Shown here piece by piece: positions 18,534 through 31,209 of a DNA stretch of 64,000 bases; position 1 is the stretch's first letter, and each line of letters begins with the position of its first letter. The stretch is from Mycolicibacter algericus DSM 45454. GTDB lineage: Bacteria > Actinomycetota > Actinomycetes > Mycobacteriales > Mycobacteriaceae. The notes below the pieces were generated by a model, which was not told the origin of the DNA, did no database searches, and saw nothing but the letters and a program-made list of their open reading frames with translations. The stretch is from contig NZ_MVHC01000016.1 in assembly GCF_002086455.1 (NCBI RefSeq), positions 29,594 to 93,593 on the forward strand, in the 5' to 3' direction. A program made the translations under genes and the position numbers.

Positions 18534-18537
<4 letters not shown>
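17392..18537 (+). CDS. SbcD/Mre11-like metallophosphoesterase, Rv1277-like
   Basis: 381-residue predicted DNA exonuclease subunit. Calcineurin-like metal-binding motifs are in order: FLHTADWQLG (D-x-H type), VVAGDVFDDNQ (GDxxD), LLPGNHDPLN (GNHD), and LLAHGGVD and ALGDKHSR (metal His). It should form a complex with the ATPase encoded next that opens and trims DNA ends. ATG 17392 is preferred: it begins at the family start and has GAAAGGAC 8 nt upstream. The frame runs further upstream but without homology-like sequence. The next gene overlaps its stop by four bases (ATGA). Confidence 0.9.
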
Positions 18538-21212
<2,675 letters not shown>

Positions 21213-21317
21213 GCATTTCAGCACGCTCTGGCCGCGCCGGTGTTCGCCGGGCGTGCAGTCAGTGCGAAAACTCGCGGGATTGTCGCGCTCAGTACACGTT
21301 CGGCGCAGAAGTCCGTA

Positions 21318-23030
21318 TCACTCCTTCATGAACCCGATCGCGGTGTAATCCAGATCCGCCAGGCCCGGCGCCCCGAAGTTCGCCAGCGAACTACGCACCG
21401 CCACATTGCCGGTGGTCTGAATCAGCGGCAGGCTGAACCCCTCGGCCCACAACAGCTCGTCGACCTCATTGGCACGAGCGCGGGCCGCCGCCGGATCCAG
21501 TGCCTGCAGCGTCTCCTCGATCTTGGCGTCGATGGCCGGGCTGCCGATCTTGCCGAAGTTGGCTTCGCCGTAGGAGGCCGAGATCTGGTTCAACCCGGCC
21601 AGCGGGAAAGCGTCGCCGACCCAACTGAACTGGGCGATGTCGAAGTCGCCGACGTTGACGTAGTCGGTGAAGAACCCGCCGCCGGCCTTGGCGTCCAGCT
21701 GCAGTTTCACCCCGATCTGGGCCAGATTGTGTTGTGCCACCTGGGCGAACTGCCGGGTGCTCGACGCGTCGTAGAACAGGTGCCGGATCACCAGCGGGCG
21801 ACCGTCCTTCTCCCGGAATTTCCCATTCAGCTTCCAGCCCAGTTCGTCGAGTTCCCGGGCCGCGCGCTGCGGATCGTAGGCCACCACGCCGGAGTTGTCC
21901 TGGTAGCCCTCCTGGCCGGCCACGTAGATGTGATTGTTCAGCGGCACCGGGTCAGACGTCAGGCCCCGCTGGGTCACCTTGGCGATCGTGGTCCGGTCGA
22001 TGCCGCGCATCACCGCTAGCCGCAACGCCTTGTCGGACAGGATCGCCCCCGGCGCCCCGTTGAAGGTGAAGTGGTTCCACGCCGGGGTCGGTGCACGGCG
22101 GATCGCGATGCCCTCGGTGCGCCGGGCGATCGTCAACTGATCCAAAGTGGCCACCCCGGCGGCGTCGATAGTGTGGTTCTGCAGCGCCGGCATCCGCGCG
22201 GACTCGTCGAGCACCAGGTAGTTGATGGTGTCCAGCTTCGGCGTGCGGCCCCACCAATCGGGGTTGCGCACCAACGTGATCCGCTGGCTGGTGCGGTCCA
22301 GTGTGGCCAGCTTGAACGGCCCGGCCGAGGGCCCGGGGCTTTGTAGTTGCGCCTTGTTGAAGGTCTCCGGGTCGGCGGTCATGCTCTTGGGCAGCAGCAT
22401 CGAGTTGCCGGCGAACATACCCCGCCATTCCGCGTAGGGCTTGGCGAACCGCACCACGGCCTGCCGGTCGTCGACGCCGCGCGTCACCGAGGCGACTCGT
22501 TCGGCGCCGTTGGTGGTGGCGATCGCGTAGCCGGGATCGGCGCCGCTGGTGGCGTGGATCTGGCTGGCGATGTCCTGCCAGGACAGCGGGGTGCCGTCGC
22601 TCCAGGTGGCTTTCGGGTTGATGGTGTAGGTGACCACCTGCGGGTTGGTGCCGGTCAGCTCCACGCTGGTGAAGTAGTCGGTGTCCACCGTCGCCGAGCC
22701 GTCTGCGCCGATGATGAACGCCCGCGGCATGGTGGCTTTGAGCATGGCCGCGTTCTCAGCCAGGTTGCCGTCGATGTGCAGCGGGTTGAAGTTCGGCGGG
22801 AACTGGCTCATCGACAGCCGCAGGCTCCCGCCGTCGCGCAGTGTGGCCGGATCCTGCGGGTTGATGTCGCTGGCGCTGCCCACCGCCGAGACGCCTTCGG
22901 GGGCGGTGATATCCACCGCCGCGCATCCGCTGAGGGCCAGGAGCAGCGCTACTGCCGCGTTGACACTGCATCCAGGGCGTGCCCTTCTCGCAAAACCTCG
23001 CCATGAGCGCAGCGTCAACGTCATATTCAT
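21318..23030 (-). CDS. oppA: Periplasmic peptide-binding lipoprotein OppA
   Basis: 570-residue solute-binding lipoprotein of the SBP family 5 (dipeptide/oligopeptide type). The signal peptide ends with the lipobox ALSGC, placing acylated Cys near residue 36. The mature part has the typical start [19 protein letters not shown], the [12 protein letters not shown] motif and a C-terminal two-lobed fold. It captures peptides for the OppBCD channel; in M. tuberculosis this system has been linked to glutathione uptake. ATG 23030 overlaps the oppD stop (ATGA); a second ATG three codons in is equally possible. Last gene of the oppBCDA operon, convergent with the SbcC-like gene. Confidence 0.92.
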   Translation of the reverse strand: MNMTLTLRSWRGFARRARPGCSVNAAVALLLALSGCAAVDITAPEGVSAVGSASDINPQDPATLRDGGSLRLSMSQFPPNFNPLHIDGNLAENAAMLKATMPRAFIIGADGSATVDTDYFTSVELTGTNPQVVTYTINPKATWSDGTPLSWQDIASQIHATSGADPGYAIATTNGAERVASVTRGVDDRQAVVRFAKPYAEWRGMFAGNSMLLPKSMTADPETFNKAQLQSPGPSAGPFKLATLDRTSQRITLVRNPDWWGRTPKLDTINYLVLDESARMPALQNHTIDAAGVATLDQLTIARRTEGIAIRRAPTPAWNHFTFNGAPGAILSDKALRLAVMRGIDRTTIAKVTQRGLTSDPVPLNNHIYVAGQEGYQDNSGVVAYDPQRAARELDELGWKLNGKFREKDGRPLVIRHLFYDASSTRQFAQVAQHNLAQIGVKLQLDAKAGGGFFTDYVNVGDFDIAQFSWVGDAFPLAGLNQISASYGEANFGKIGSPAIDAKIEETLQALDPAAARARANEVDELLWAEGFSLPLIQTTGNVAVRSSLANFGAPGLADLDYTAIGFMKE

Positions 23031-24856
23031 GAGCCCACCACCGGCTGGGGCACCGCGGCCAGCAGCCGGCGGGTGTAGTCGTGTTGCGGGTCGCGGAAAA
23101 CCTGGCCCGCCTCACCCTGTTCGACGATCTCCCCGGCGAACATCACCGCCACGCTGTGCGCCAGGTGTTTAACCACAGAGAGGTCGTGCGAGACGAACAG
23201 ATACGACAACCCGAACTGCTGTTGCAGATCCAGCAGCAGGTTGATGATCCCGGCCTGAATTGACACGTCCAGCGCCGACACCGGCTCATCGAGCGCCAGG
23301 ATCTTCGGCTGCAACGCCAGCGCCCGGGCGATCCCGATCCGCTGTTTCTGACCGCCGGAGAACTCCGCCGGATACCGCAGCGCGTCGCCGCGGCGCAGCC
23401 CCACCAGCTCCAGCAGCTCGGCCACCCGGGCATGGGTCATTGCCTTGTCGAATCCGTTGGCGCGCAACGGCTCGGCGAGCACCTCGAAGACCGGCAGCCG
23501 CGGATCCAGCGAGGCCACCGGATCCTGGAACACCACCTGCAGGTCGCGGCGCAGCGCGCGGCGGCCGTCGCGTGTCAACGCCGCGACATCGCTGCCGAGC
23601 ACCTCGATCGAGCCCGCCTGCGGGGCAGCCAGTTCCAGGATCTGGTGCAAGGTGGTGGATTTGCCTGAGCCGGATTCGCCGACGATTCCCAGGGTGCGGC
23701 CCTGCTGCAACGCGAAGCTGACACGAGAGACGGCGCGCACCTCACCGACCCGGCGGCGCAGCACCCCCTTAGTCAGCGGATAGGTCTTGACCAGGTCACG
23801 AACCCGCAGCACCGTTCCCGAATCCGTGACAGCGGGTGCGGTGACCGCGGTGGGCACGCGATAGATGTCGGCGGCGCTGCGCCCGGCCACCTGGTCGGTG
23901 TGGATGCAGGCGGCGGTGTGAGAAACCCCGACGTTCAATAGCTCCGGCTCCTGCGCCCGGCACTCGTCGGTGACCAGCGGGCAGCGCGGGGCGAACGGAC
24001 AGCCCGGCTCGATGCCGGCCAGCGACGGCGGAGCGCCGGGGATCGGCACCAGTCGGGTGCCTTGCGGCGCATCCAGCCGGGGCACCGACCCCAGCAATCC
24101 CACCGTGTAGGGCATCCGCCGATCGGCGTACAACGCGGCCACGGGTGCGGCTTCCACCACCCGTCCGGCGTACATCACCAGCGCCCGGTCGGCGAACTCG
24201 GCGACCACCCCCAGGTCGTGGGTGATGATCAGCACGCCGGCGCCGGTCACATCACGCGCGGTCTTGAGCACCTCGAGGATCTGCGCCTGCACCGTGACAT
24301 CCAGTGCGGTGGTGGGCTCGTCGCAGATCAGCAGGTCCGGGTCACACGAGATCGCGATCGCGATCACCACCCGCTGCCGCTCCCCGCCGGAGAGTTCGTG
24401 GGGGAAGGCCCGCGCCCGCTCCTGCGGCCGCGAGATACCCACCAACTCCAGCAGTTCCACCGCGCGTCGGCGCGCCTCGGCCCGCCCGATCCGGGGCTGA
24501 TGCACCTCGATGGCCTCGGCGATCTGATCACCCACGGTGTAGACCGGCGTCAGCGCCGACATCGGATCCTGGAACACCATGCCGATCGAGGCGCCGCGGA
24601 ACTTCGACATCGCGGTGTCGCCCAACCCGATCAGCTGCGTGCCGGCCAGCCGCACCGAACCGGACACCTGCGCGTGCTCGGGCAGCAACCCCATCACCGC
24701 CATGGCCGCCGCGGATTTGCCCGACCCCGATTCGCCGACCATCGCCACGACTTCGCCGGGGTCCACCCGGTAACTGATGCCGCGCACCGCTTGTACCGCA
24801 TCGCGGCCGGCGCCGAACGTCACGGCAAGGTCGGCGACTTCCAGCAGGGCGCTCAT
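23027..24856 (-). CDS. oppD: OppD, fused double ATPase of the oligopeptide importer
   Basis: 609-residue cytoplasmic ATPase with two complete ABC domains in one chain, equivalent to OppD plus OppF. First domain: Walker [15 protein letters not shown] near residue 40, signature [12 protein letters not shown], Walker [13 protein letters not shown], then a cysteine-bearing oligopeptide-transporter tail ([14 protein letters not shown]) which may bind an iron-sulfur cluster. Second domain from about 345: Walker [14 protein letters not shown], signature [15 protein letters not shown], Walker [13 protein letters not shown]. It powers peptide import through OppB and OppC. ATG 24856 overlaps the oppC stop (ATGA). 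Confidence 0.94.
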   Translation of the reverse strand: MSALLEVADLAVTFGAGRDAVQAVRGISYRVDPGEVVAMVGESGSGKSAAAMAVMGLLPEHAQVSGSVRLAGTQLIGLGDTAMSKFRGASIGMVFQDPMSALTPVYTVGDQIAEAIEVHQPRIGRAEARRRAVELLELVGISRPQERARAFPHELSGGERQRVVIAIAISCDPDLLICDEPTTALDVTVQAQILEVLKTARDVTGAGVLIITHDLGVVAEFADRALVMYAGRVVEAAPVAALYADRRMPYTVGLLGSVPRLDAPQGTRLVPIPGAPPSLAGIEPGCPFAPRCPLVTDECRAQEPELLNVGVSHTAACIHTDQVAGRSAADIYRVPTAVTAPAVTDSGTVLRVRDLVKTYPLTKGVLRRRVGEVRAVSRVSFALQQGRTLGIVGESGSGKSTTLHQILELAAPQAGSIEVLGSDVAALTRDGRRALRRDLQVVFQDPVASLDPRLPVFEVLAEPLRANGFDKAMTHARVAELLELVGLRRGDALRYPAEFSGGQKQRIGIARALALQPKILALDEPVSALDVSIQAGIINLLLDLQQQFGLSYLFVSHDLSVVKHLAHSVAVMFAGEIVEQGEAGQVFRDPQHDYTRRLLAAVPQPVVGS

Positions 24857-25737
24857 CGGCGGCCTCGCAAGCTGGCGGCGTCGGGGTCCAGCGCGTCACG
24901 CAGGCCGTCGCCGGCGAGGTTGGCGCAGACCAGGATCGTGATCAGCACCCCGGCCGGGAACAGGAACACCCACGGGAAGGTGATCGCCGAGGCGGTGCCG
25001 TCGGCGATCAGCGTGCCCAACGACACGTCGGGCGGCTGGATGCCGAAACCCAGGTAGCTCAAGCCGGTTTCGGCCAGAATCGCCACCGCGACGTTGAGCG
25101 CGGTGTCGATGATCAGGATGGACGCCACGTTGGGCACGATGTGGTCGATGATGATGCGCCGACTCGACACTCCCATATACCGTGCGGCGCGGATGAATTC
25201 ACGTTCGCGCAGGCTCATCGTCAGCCCGCGCACCATGCGGGCGCTGATCATCCAGCTGAACCCGGCCAGCAGCAACACCAGCATGAAGATGTTGCCGCTG
25301 TTTTTGGTGCGCGGGGTGATGATCGCGATCAGGATGAACGCCGGCACCACCAGCAGCAGGTCCACCAGCCACATCAGCATCCGGTCGCGCCAGCCGCCGA
25401 AATATCCCGCGATCGCCCCGACCGTCGCGGCGATCACCGTGGAGATCAGCGCCACGCATACCCCGATCAGCATCGACTTCTGCATGCCGCGCAGGATCTG
25501 GGCCAGCAGGTCCTGGCCCAGTGCGTTGGTGCCCAGCCAGTGCTTGGCGCCCGGCGGCACCAGCAGCGCGTCGTAGTCCAGGTCGGTGTAGGAGTAGGGC
25601 AGCAGGCTCGGCAGTGTGTAGCAGCCGACGAACATCACCGCCAGCAGCGCCAGCGCGCCCACCGCGGTGCGGCTGCGCAGAAATCGGCGCAGCACCAGGG
25701 TGCGCCGGGAGGCGAACGCGATCTCGGTGCTCGTCAT
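24853..25737 (-). CDS. oppC: OppC, peptide importer permease
   Basis: 294-residue inner-membrane permease. About six transmembrane segments: one at residues 22-43, and five in the binding-protein-dependent transport domain from about 90. The EAA loop that contacts the ATPase is [23 protein letters not shown], and [18 protein letters not shown] is the typical OppC extracytoplasmic loop. ATG 25737 overlaps the oppB stop (ATGA) and the TGA overlaps the oppD start, so oppB-oppC-oppD-oppA are all coupled. Confidence 0.94.
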   Translation of the reverse strand: MTSTEIAFASRRTLVLRRFLRSRTAVGALALLAVMFVGCYTLPSLLPYSYTDLDYDALLVPPGAKHWLGTNALGQDLLAQILRGMQKSMLIGVCVALISTVIAATVGAIAGYFGGWRDRMLMWLVDLLLVVPAFILIAIITPRTKNSGNIFMLVLLLAGFSWMISARMVRGLTMSLREREFIRAARYMGVSSRRIIIDHIVPNVASILIIDTALNVAVAILAETGLSYLGFGIQPPDVSLGTLIADGTASAITFPWVFLFPAGVLITILVCANLAGDGLRDALDPDAASLRGRR

Positions 25738-26711
25738 GACACCCGCACCCGCGGGTCCAGCAGCGCATAGATGACATCGGAGAGCAGCCCGGCCAGCAGG
25801 ACCACCGCACCGGAGAACACCGTGATCGCCGCGACGATGTTGGTGTCCTGGGTGGCCACGCCTTGCACCACCCATTCGCCCATGCCGTGCCAGCCGAAGA
25901 TCTTCTCCACGAACACCGCCCCGGTGACCAACCCGGCTACCCCGTAGGCGAACAGCGTGGCCATCGGGATCAGCGCGGTGCGCAGCCCGTGTTTGAACAG
26001 TGCGCGCCGCCGGGTCAGCCCCTTGGCGCGGGCGGTGCGGATGAAGTCCTGGCCGAGCACATCGAGCATCGCGTTGCGCTGGTAGCGGCTGAAGCTGGCG
26101 GCGGCCCCCAGCGCCAGGGTCAGCGACGGCAACACCAGGTGCTGCAGCCGATCGAGCAGCCCGGGCCAGAAGCCGGTGACCAGCCCGGGGGAGGTCTCGC
26201 CGGTGTAGTCGAACAGTTGCGTGCCCAGTGCCCAGTTCACCCGCAGCGCGCCCAGGATCACCAGGTTGGCCAGCACGAACGTGGGCACCGACAGCACCAG
26301 CAGCGCCGCCATCGTGATCACCCGGTCGGAGAGCCGGTACTGGCGCACCGCGCCCCACGCGCCGGCCACCACACCGATGACGGTGCCCGCCAGCGAGCCG
26401 ACCAGCAGCAGTCGCAGGCTCACCCCGATGCGCCGGCCCAGCTCGTCGGAGACCGGCTGACCGGTGACGGTGACACCGAAATCGCCGCGGACGGCATGCG
26501 AGGCCCAGTGCGCGTAGCGCAGCGGAATCGGCTTGTCCAGGCCCAGTTCGGCGGCCTTGGCGTCGATGACCGCCTGCGGGGGACGCGGGTTGCGCTGCAT
26601 CAAGCTGTCCAGTGGGGCGAACGCCAGCGAGGTCAGGCAGAAGGTGAGGAAGGATGCGAGGCCCAGCAGCACCAGGTAGTTCAGCGCCCGGCCGGCCAGA
26701 AACCGCATCAT
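25734..26711 (-). CDS. oppB: OppB, peptide importer permease
   Basis: 325-residue inner-membrane permease, first gene of the operon. The N-terminal helix MMRFLAGRALNYLVLLGLASF is typical of OppB, and the EAA loop FIRTARAKGLTRRRALFKHGLR precedes the last helices. Length matches the M. tuberculosis protein as I recall it. Start is one of two adjacent ATGs (26711 or 26708); the frame is open upstream but the added residues are hydrophilic and unlike the family. A copy of an intergenic palindromic repeat lies 51 nt upstream, within its presumed leader or promoter. Confidence 0.93.
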   Translation of the reverse strand: MMRFLAGRALNYLVLLGLASFLTFCLTSLAFAPLDSLMQRNPRPPQAVIDAKAAELGLDKPIPLRYAHWASHAVRGDFGVTVTGQPVSDELGRRIGVSLRLLLVGSLAGTVIGVVAGAWGAVRQYRLSDRVITMAALLVLSVPTFVLANLVILGALRVNWALGTQLFDYTGETSPGLVTGFWPGLLDRLQHLVLPSLTLALGAAASFSRYQRNAMLDVLGQDFIRTARAKGLTRRRALFKHGLRTALIPMATLFAYGVAGLVTGAVFVEKIFGWHGMGEWVVQGVATQDTNIVAAITVFSGAVVLLAGLLSDVIYALLDPRVRVS

Positions 26712-26761
26712 GGCCAAAAGGGTAGAGCCCCCACGCGGCGGCGCGCCGGACGCCTCATTCC

Positions 26762-26824
26762 CGCGAGCGCGCGTGTCCCCGGCCGACACGCCGCGGGAAT
26801 CACCGGGTTTACGCACGCTCGCGC
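26762..26824. repeat. Intergenic palindromic repeat, copy A
   Basis: Left arm GCGAGCGCGCGT, right arm ACGCACGCTCGC (one mismatch as an inverted pair), with CCGGCCGACACGCCG between. It shares arms and core with copies at 27461-27522 and 31693-31755. Lies between oppB and canB. Confidence 0.75.
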
Positions 26825-26841
26825 CCGGGAGACCCTCTGGC

Positions 26842-26862
26842 GAATCATTGATTCGAATGATT
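26842..26862. promoter_or_regulatory. Nested palindromes between oppB and canB
   Basis: GAATCATTGATTC (26842-26854) is a perfect palindrome, and AATCATT (26843-26849) pairs with AATGATT (26856-26862). The AT-rich site sits about 70-90 nt ahead of canB and 131 nt ahead of oppB, a plausible operator for either. A canB -10 candidate TAGTCT is at 26893-26898. Confidence 0.45.
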
Positions 26863-26930
26863 ATTACCCGTGGAAACTCGCGGCTCGTTGATTAGTCTCA
26901 GACGTCAGACCGCGACAGAGGGAGAACCCC

Positions 26931-27422
26931 GTGACCGTCACCGACGACTACCTGGCCAACAACGCGGAGTACGCGAAGACCTTCAAGGGTCCGCTGCCGA
27001 TGCCGCCGAGCAAGCACGTCGCGATCGTCGCCTGCATGGACGCGCGCCTCGACGTGTACCGGGTATTGGGCCTCAACGAGGGTGAGGCGCACGCGATCCG
27101 CAACGCCGGCGGGGTGATCACCGACGACGTGATTCGGTCCCTGGCGATCAGCCAGCGGTTGCTGGGCACCCGGGAGATCATCCTGATCCACCACAGCGAC
27201 TGCGGGATGCTCACCTTCACCGACGATGAGTTCAAGCGCTCGATCCTCGAGGAGACCGGAATCCGGCCGGGCTGGGCGCCCGAGGCATTCCCGGACCCGG
27301 CCGAAGACGTCAAGCAGTCGTTGCGCCGGGTCAAGGCCAGCCCGTTCATCACCGCGACGACCTCGCTGCGCGGGTTCGTCTTCGACGTCGCCACCGGCAA
27401 GCTCGGCGAAGTCACCGTCTAG
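26931..27422 (+). CDS. canB: Beta-carbonic anhydrase, Rv1284-like
   Basis: 163-residue zinc enzyme interconverting carbon dioxide and bicarbonate in the cytoplasm. Zinc ligands and partners are visible: Cys35 and the Asp37/Arg39 dyad in ACMDARLD, His88 and Cys91 in IHHSDCGM. RNAGGVITDDVIRSL is the conserved active-site loop. The short length equals M. tuberculosis Rv1284, reported as essential in mouse infection screens. GTG 26931 has AGAGGGAGAA 6-14 nt upstream. It lies between the opp operon (divergent) and cysD; two palindromic repeats flank it. Confidence 0.94.
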   Translation: MTVTDDYLANNAEYAKTFKGPLPMPPSKHVAIVACMDARLDVYRVLGLNEGEAHAIRNAGGVITDDVIRSLAISQRLLGTREIILIHHSDCGMLTFTDDEFKRSILEETGIRPGWAPEAFPDPAEDVKQSLRRVKASPFITATTSLRGFVFDVATGKLGEVTV

Positions 27423-27460
27423 CGCGCCTGGTCTCCGCGCGATCTGAGCCATCCGCCGCC

Positions 27461-27522
27461 GGCGAGCGTGCGCCGATCCGGTCGACACGCCGAGCGCGGG
27501 GCCGGGGACACGCACGGTCGCC
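27461..27522. repeat. Intergenic palindromic repeat, copy B
   Basis: GGCGAGCGTGCG ... GTCGACACGCCGAGCGCGG ... CGCACGGTCGCC. Same outer arms and GACACGCCG core as copies A and C, located 38 nt after the canB stop. It could act as a terminator for canB. Confidence 0.75.
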
Positions 27523-27549
27523 GAGAGGGGGCGGCCTGCGCAGATCACA

Positions 27550-27579
27550 TTGACAGCTGCCCGGCCGGCCTGGTTACAT
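27550..27579 (+). promoter_or_regulatory. Candidate cysD promoter
   Basis: A consensus -35 TTGACA (27550-27555) is followed after 18 nt by TTACAT (27574-27579), giving a leader of about 60 nt that is unusually AT-rich (27588-27632). The -10 fit is only fair. Confidence 0.4.
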
Positions 27580-27646
27580 GACCGCCTATAACAAACAAAT
27601 CTGGTAAGTCTCACCAAGATTATCGGATATCCCTGGCGAGGAACCC

Positions 27647-28594
27647 ATGACCAGCAACATCACCGCACCCCCGGAGCCGTCGGCGCCGTTGCAGGCCGGG
27701 CGGTATCAGCTGACGCATCTGCGCACCCTGGAGGCCGAGGCCATCCACATCATCCGGGAGGTGGCCGCCGAATTCGAGCGGCCGGTGCTGCTGTTCTCCG
27801 GCGGCAAGGACTCCATCGTGATGCTGCACCTGGCCGTCAAGGCATTCGCGCCGGGGAGGCTGCCGTTCCCGGTGATGCACGTCGACACCGGCCACAACTT
27901 CGACGAGGTCATCGCCGCGCGTGACGAGCTGGTCGCCCGCACCGGCGTGCGACTGGTGGTGGCCAGCGTGCAGGACGACATCGACGCCGGACGGGTGGTT
28001 GACGACGGGCCGTCGCGCAACCCGCTGCAGACCGTCACCCTGCTGCGCGCCATCCGGGAGAACAAGTTCGACGCCGCGTTCGGCGGCGCCCGCCGCGATG
28101 AGGAGAAGGCCCGCGCCAAGGAGCGGGTGTTCAGCTTCCGCGACGAGTTCGGCCAGTGGGACCCCAAGGCGCAGCGACCCGAGCTGTGGAACCTCTACAA
28201 CGGGCGGCACCGGGCCGGCGAGCACATCCGGGTGTTCCCGCTGTCGAACTGGACCGAATTCGACATCTGGTCCTACATCGGCGCCGAGGAGATCCTCTTG
28301 CCCTCCATCTATTTCGCCCACCGGCGCAAGGTCTTCCGCCGCGACGGCATGCTGCTGGCCGACCATGAGTTCCTGCGGCCCGCCGACGGCGAGGACGTGT
28401 TCGAGACCACGGTGCGCTTCCGCACCGTCGGCGACGTCACCTGCACCGGCTGTGTCGAGTCCACCGCGGCGACCGTCGAGGACGTCATCGCCGAGACCGC
28501 GGTGTCGCGGCTGACCGAGCGCGGCGCCACCCGCGCGGATGACCGGATCTCCGAGGCAGGCATGGAAGACCGCAAGCGGCAGGGGTACTTCTGA
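27647..28594 (+). CDS. cysD: Sulfate adenylyltransferase small subunit CysD
   Basis: 315-residue subunit that makes adenosine 5'-phosphosulfate from sulfate and ATP, driven by GTP hydrolysis in CysN. The PP-loop SGGKDSIVMLHLA is at residues 48-60; the C-terminal LTERGATRADDRISEAGMEDRKRQGYF is the classic CysD ending. ATG 27647 has GAGGAAC upstream. The stop overlaps the cysN start by one base (TGATG). First gene of a sulfate-activation operon. An AT-rich leader and consensus -35 suggest its own regulated promoter. Confidence 0.95.
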   Translation: MTSNITAPPEPSAPLQAGRYQLTHLRTLEAEAIHIIREVAAEFERPVLLFSGGKDSIVMLHLAVKAFAPGRLPFPVMHVDTGHNFDEVIAARDELVARTGVRLVVASVQDDIDAGRVVDDGPSRNPLQTVTLLRAIRENKFDAAFGGARRDEEKARAKERVFSFRDEFGQWDPKAQRPELWNLYNGRHRAGEHIRVFPLSNWTEFDIWSYIGAEEILLPSIYFAHRRKVFRRDGMLLADHEFLRPADGEDVFETTVRFRTVGDVTCTGCVESTAATVEDVIAETAVSRLTERGATRADDRISEAGMEDRKRQGYF

Positions 28595-30447
28595 TGAGCA
28601 CGGCGACCACACTGCTTCGCATCGCCACGGCCGGATCGGTCGACGACGGCAAGTCCACCCTGATCGGGCGGTTGCTGTTCGACTCCAAGGCCGTCATGGA
28701 GGACCAGCTGGCCTCGGTGGAGCGCACCTCCCGGGAACGCGGCCACGACTACACCGACCTGGCGCTGGTGACCGACGGGTTGCGCGCCGAGCGCGAGCAG
28801 GGCATCACCATCGACGTGGCCTACCGTTACTTCGCCACGCCCAAGCGGAAATTCATCATCGCCGACACCCCGGGGCACATCCAGTACACCCGCAATATGG
28901 TGACCGGCGCCTCGACCGCCCAGCTGGCGATCGTGCTCGTCGACGCGCGCCACGGCCTGCAGGAGCAGTCGCGCCGGCACACCTTCCTGGCGTCGCTGCT
29001 GGGCATCCGCCACATCGTGCTGGCCGTCAACAAGATGGACCTGATCGACTGGGACGAGCAGCGATTCGCGTCCATCCGTGATGATTTCCACTCGTTCGCA
29101 ACCCGGCTGGACGTGCACGATGTGACGACCATCCCGATCTCGGCGCTGCTCGGCGACAACGTGGTGACCAAGTCCGACAAGACGCCCTATTACGAGGGCC
29201 CGTCGCTGCTGTCACATCTGGAAGACGTCTACATCGCCGGTGACCGCAACCTGGTCGACGTGCGGTTCCCGGTGCAGTACGTGATCCGGCCGCAGACCCA
29301 CGAGCACGCCGACCACCGCAGCTACGCCGGCACCGTCGCCAGCGGTGTCCTGCGTCCCGGCGACGACGTGGTGGTGCTGCCGTCAGGGAAGCCGAGCCGG
29401 GTCGCGGCGATCGAGGGGCCCAGCGGCCAAGTAAGCGAAGCGTTCCCGCCGATGGCCGTCTCGGTCAGTCTCGAAGACGACATCGACATCTCCCGCGGCG
29501 ACATGATCGCTCGCACCAACAACCAGCCGCGAATCGTCCAGGATTTCGACGCCACCGTGTGCTGGATGGCCGACGGGGCGACGCTGCAGCCCGGCAACGA
29601 CTACATCATCAAGCACACCACCCGCACCACCCGGGTGAAGGTGATGGCACTGGATTACCGTCTCGACGTCAACACGCTGCACCGGGACAAGGAGGCGAAC
29701 TCGCTGCAGCTCAACGAGCTCGGCCGGGTCTCGCTGCGCGCCCAGGTGCCGCTGATGCTCGACGAGTTCAGCCACAACGACGCCACCGGGTCGTTCATCC
29801 TCATCGACCAGTCCACCAACGGAACGGTCGCGGCCGGCATGGTGCTGCGTGACGTCTCGGGTCGCACCCCCAGCCCGAACACGGTGCGCCACGAGTCGCT
29901 GGTCACCGCGGCCGACCGGTTGTCGAAGGGGCGCACGGTATGGTTGACCGGGCTGTCCGGTGCGGGCAAGTCCTCGGTGGCCATGCGCGTCGAGCAACTG
30001 CTGCTCGAAAGGGGAACGCCCGCCTACGTTCTCGACGGCGACAATCTGCGGCACGGCCTCAACGCCGATCTCGGCTTCTCGATGGCCGACCGCGCCGAGA
30101 ACCTGCGCCGGCTCGCGCACGTGGCAACCCTGCTGGCCGATTCCGGCCAGATCGTGCTGGTGCCGGCGATCAGTCCGCTGATCGAGCACCGCCAGCTGGC
30201 CCGGCAGGTCCACACCGACGCCGGTTTCGAATTCATCGAGGTGTTCTGCGATACCCCGCTGGAAGACTGCGAGCAGCGAGACCCCAAGGGGCTGTATGCA
30301 AAAGCGCGCGCGGGCCTGATCACCCACTTCACCGGCATCGACAGTCCGTATCAGCGGCCGCGGAATCCCGATGTGCGGCTGACCCCCGACGACGACGTCG
30401 ACCAACAAGCCCGCCAGGTCATCGCGGCGATCGACGCCCGGCAGTGA
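28594..30447 (+). CDS. cysN: CysN-CysC fusion: ATP sulfurylase GTPase subunit and APS kinase
   Basis: 617-residue bifunctional enzyme. Residues 1-430 form the EF-Tu-like GTPase of ATP sulfurylase with G1 GSVDDGKSTL, G3 DTPGH and G4 NKMD. From about residue 443 a complete APS kinase follows: P-loop GLSGAGKSSVAM near residue 455, DGDNLRHGLNADLGFS, and GLYAKARAGLI. It converts sulfate to PAPS together with CysD. The fusion is normal for mycobacteria. The start overlaps cysD by one base, and the next gene overlaps its stop (GTGA). Confidence 0.95.
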   Translation: MSTATTLLRIATAGSVDDGKSTLIGRLLFDSKAVMEDQLASVERTSRERGHDYTDLALVTDGLRAEREQGITIDVAYRYFATPKRKFIIADTPGHIQYTRNMVTGASTAQLAIVLVDARHGLQEQSRRHTFLASLLGIRHIVLAVNKMDLIDWDEQRFASIRDDFHSFATRLDVHDVTTIPISALLGDNVVTKSDKTPYYEGPSLLSHLEDVYIAGDRNLVDVRFPVQYVIRPQTHEHADHRSYAGTVASGVLRPGDDVVVLPSGKPSRVAAIEGPSGQVSEAFPPMAVSVSLEDDIDISRGDMIARTNNQPRIVQDFDATVCWMADGATLQPGNDYIIKHTTRTTRVKVMALDYRLDVNTLHRDKEANSLQLNELGRVSLRAQVPLMLDEFSHNDATGSFILIDQSTNGTVAAGMVLRDVSGRTPSPNTVRHESLVTAADRLSKGRTVWLTGLSGAGKSSVAMRVEQLLLERGTPAYVLDGDNLRHGLNADLGFSMADRAENLRRLAHVATLLADSGQIVLVPAISPLIEHRQLARQVHTDAGFEFIEVFCDTPLEDCEQRDPKGLYAKARAGLITHFTGIDSPYQRPRNPDVRLTPDDDVDQQARQVIAAIDARQ

Positions 30448-31172
30448 ACGACCACCAGCTGGCCGCCCAGCTCGCCACCGACGCCGGCCGGTTGTTGCTG
30501 ACCGTCCGCAACGAACTGGCCGACGCGCCGCAAGCCGAGCGTAAAGCGGCCGGCGACAAGCGCTCTCATGATTACCTGATGACCGCGCTGGCCACCGAAC
30601 GCCCGGCGGATGCGGTGCTGTCCGAGGAGGGCGCCGACAACCCGGTGCGGCTACAAGCCGACCGGGTCTGGATCGTCGATCCGCTCGACGGCACGCGGGA
30701 ATACTCCGAGCTCGACCGCGACGACTGGGCCGTGCACGTCGCGCTGTGGCAGGCCGGGGAACTGACCGCCGGCGCGGTCGCGCTGCCGGCCCGCGGCATC
30801 ACGCTGGCCACCCCGACCGTCGCCGCACCGCCCGAGCACCCCGGCCCGGCGCGCATCGCGGTCTCGCGCAGCCGCCCACCGGCCGTTGCGCAAGCCATCC
30901 GCGACCACCTCGACGGCGAACTGGTCGCGATGGGATCGGCCGGGGTGAAGGTCGCCGCGGTCATCCAGGGCGCCGCCGACGTCTACGTGCACGCCGGCGG
31001 ACAGTACGAATGGGACTCCGCGGCCCCGGTGGCCGTCGCGCGGGCCGCCGGCCTGCACACCTCGCGCATCGACGGCTCCCCGCTGGTCTACAACCGGCCC
31101 GACCCGCTGCTGCCCGATCTGGTGGTGTGCCGGCCCGAATACGCCGACGCGGTGCTTGCGGCGATCGGCTGA
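30444..31172 (+). CDS. 3'(2'),5'-bisphosphate nucleotidase, CysQ-like
   Basis: 242-residue member of the inositol monophosphatase superfamily. Metal-binding motifs are visible: LSEEGADN (Glu-Glu), DPLDGTREY (DPxDGT) and the C-terminal [16 protein letters not shown] (WDxAA). CysQ enzymes hydrolyse PAP, or PAPS, to AMP or APS, keeping flux and toxic PAP under control. Its start lies inside the cysN stop codon (GTGA), so it is coupled to the PAPS-making enzyme, which supports the CysQ role. In M. tuberculosis the named CysQ (Rv2131c) is elsewhere, so this is either a second copy or a relocated gene. Confidence 0.85.
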   Translation: MNDHQLAAQLATDAGRLLLTVRNELADAPQAERKAAGDKRSHDYLMTALATERPADAVLSEEGADNPVRLQADRVWIVDPLDGTREYSELDRDDWAVHVALWQAGELTAGAVALPARGITLATPTVAAPPEHPGPARIAVSRSRPPAVAQAIRDHLDGELVAMGSAGVKVAAVIQGAADVYVHAGGQYEWDSAAPVAVARAAGLHTSRIDGSPLVYNRPDPLLPDLVVCRPEYADAVLAAIG

Positions 31173-31209
31173 CGTCGCCGCGACGAGCGCAGATGGCAGA
31201 ATCGCCAGG

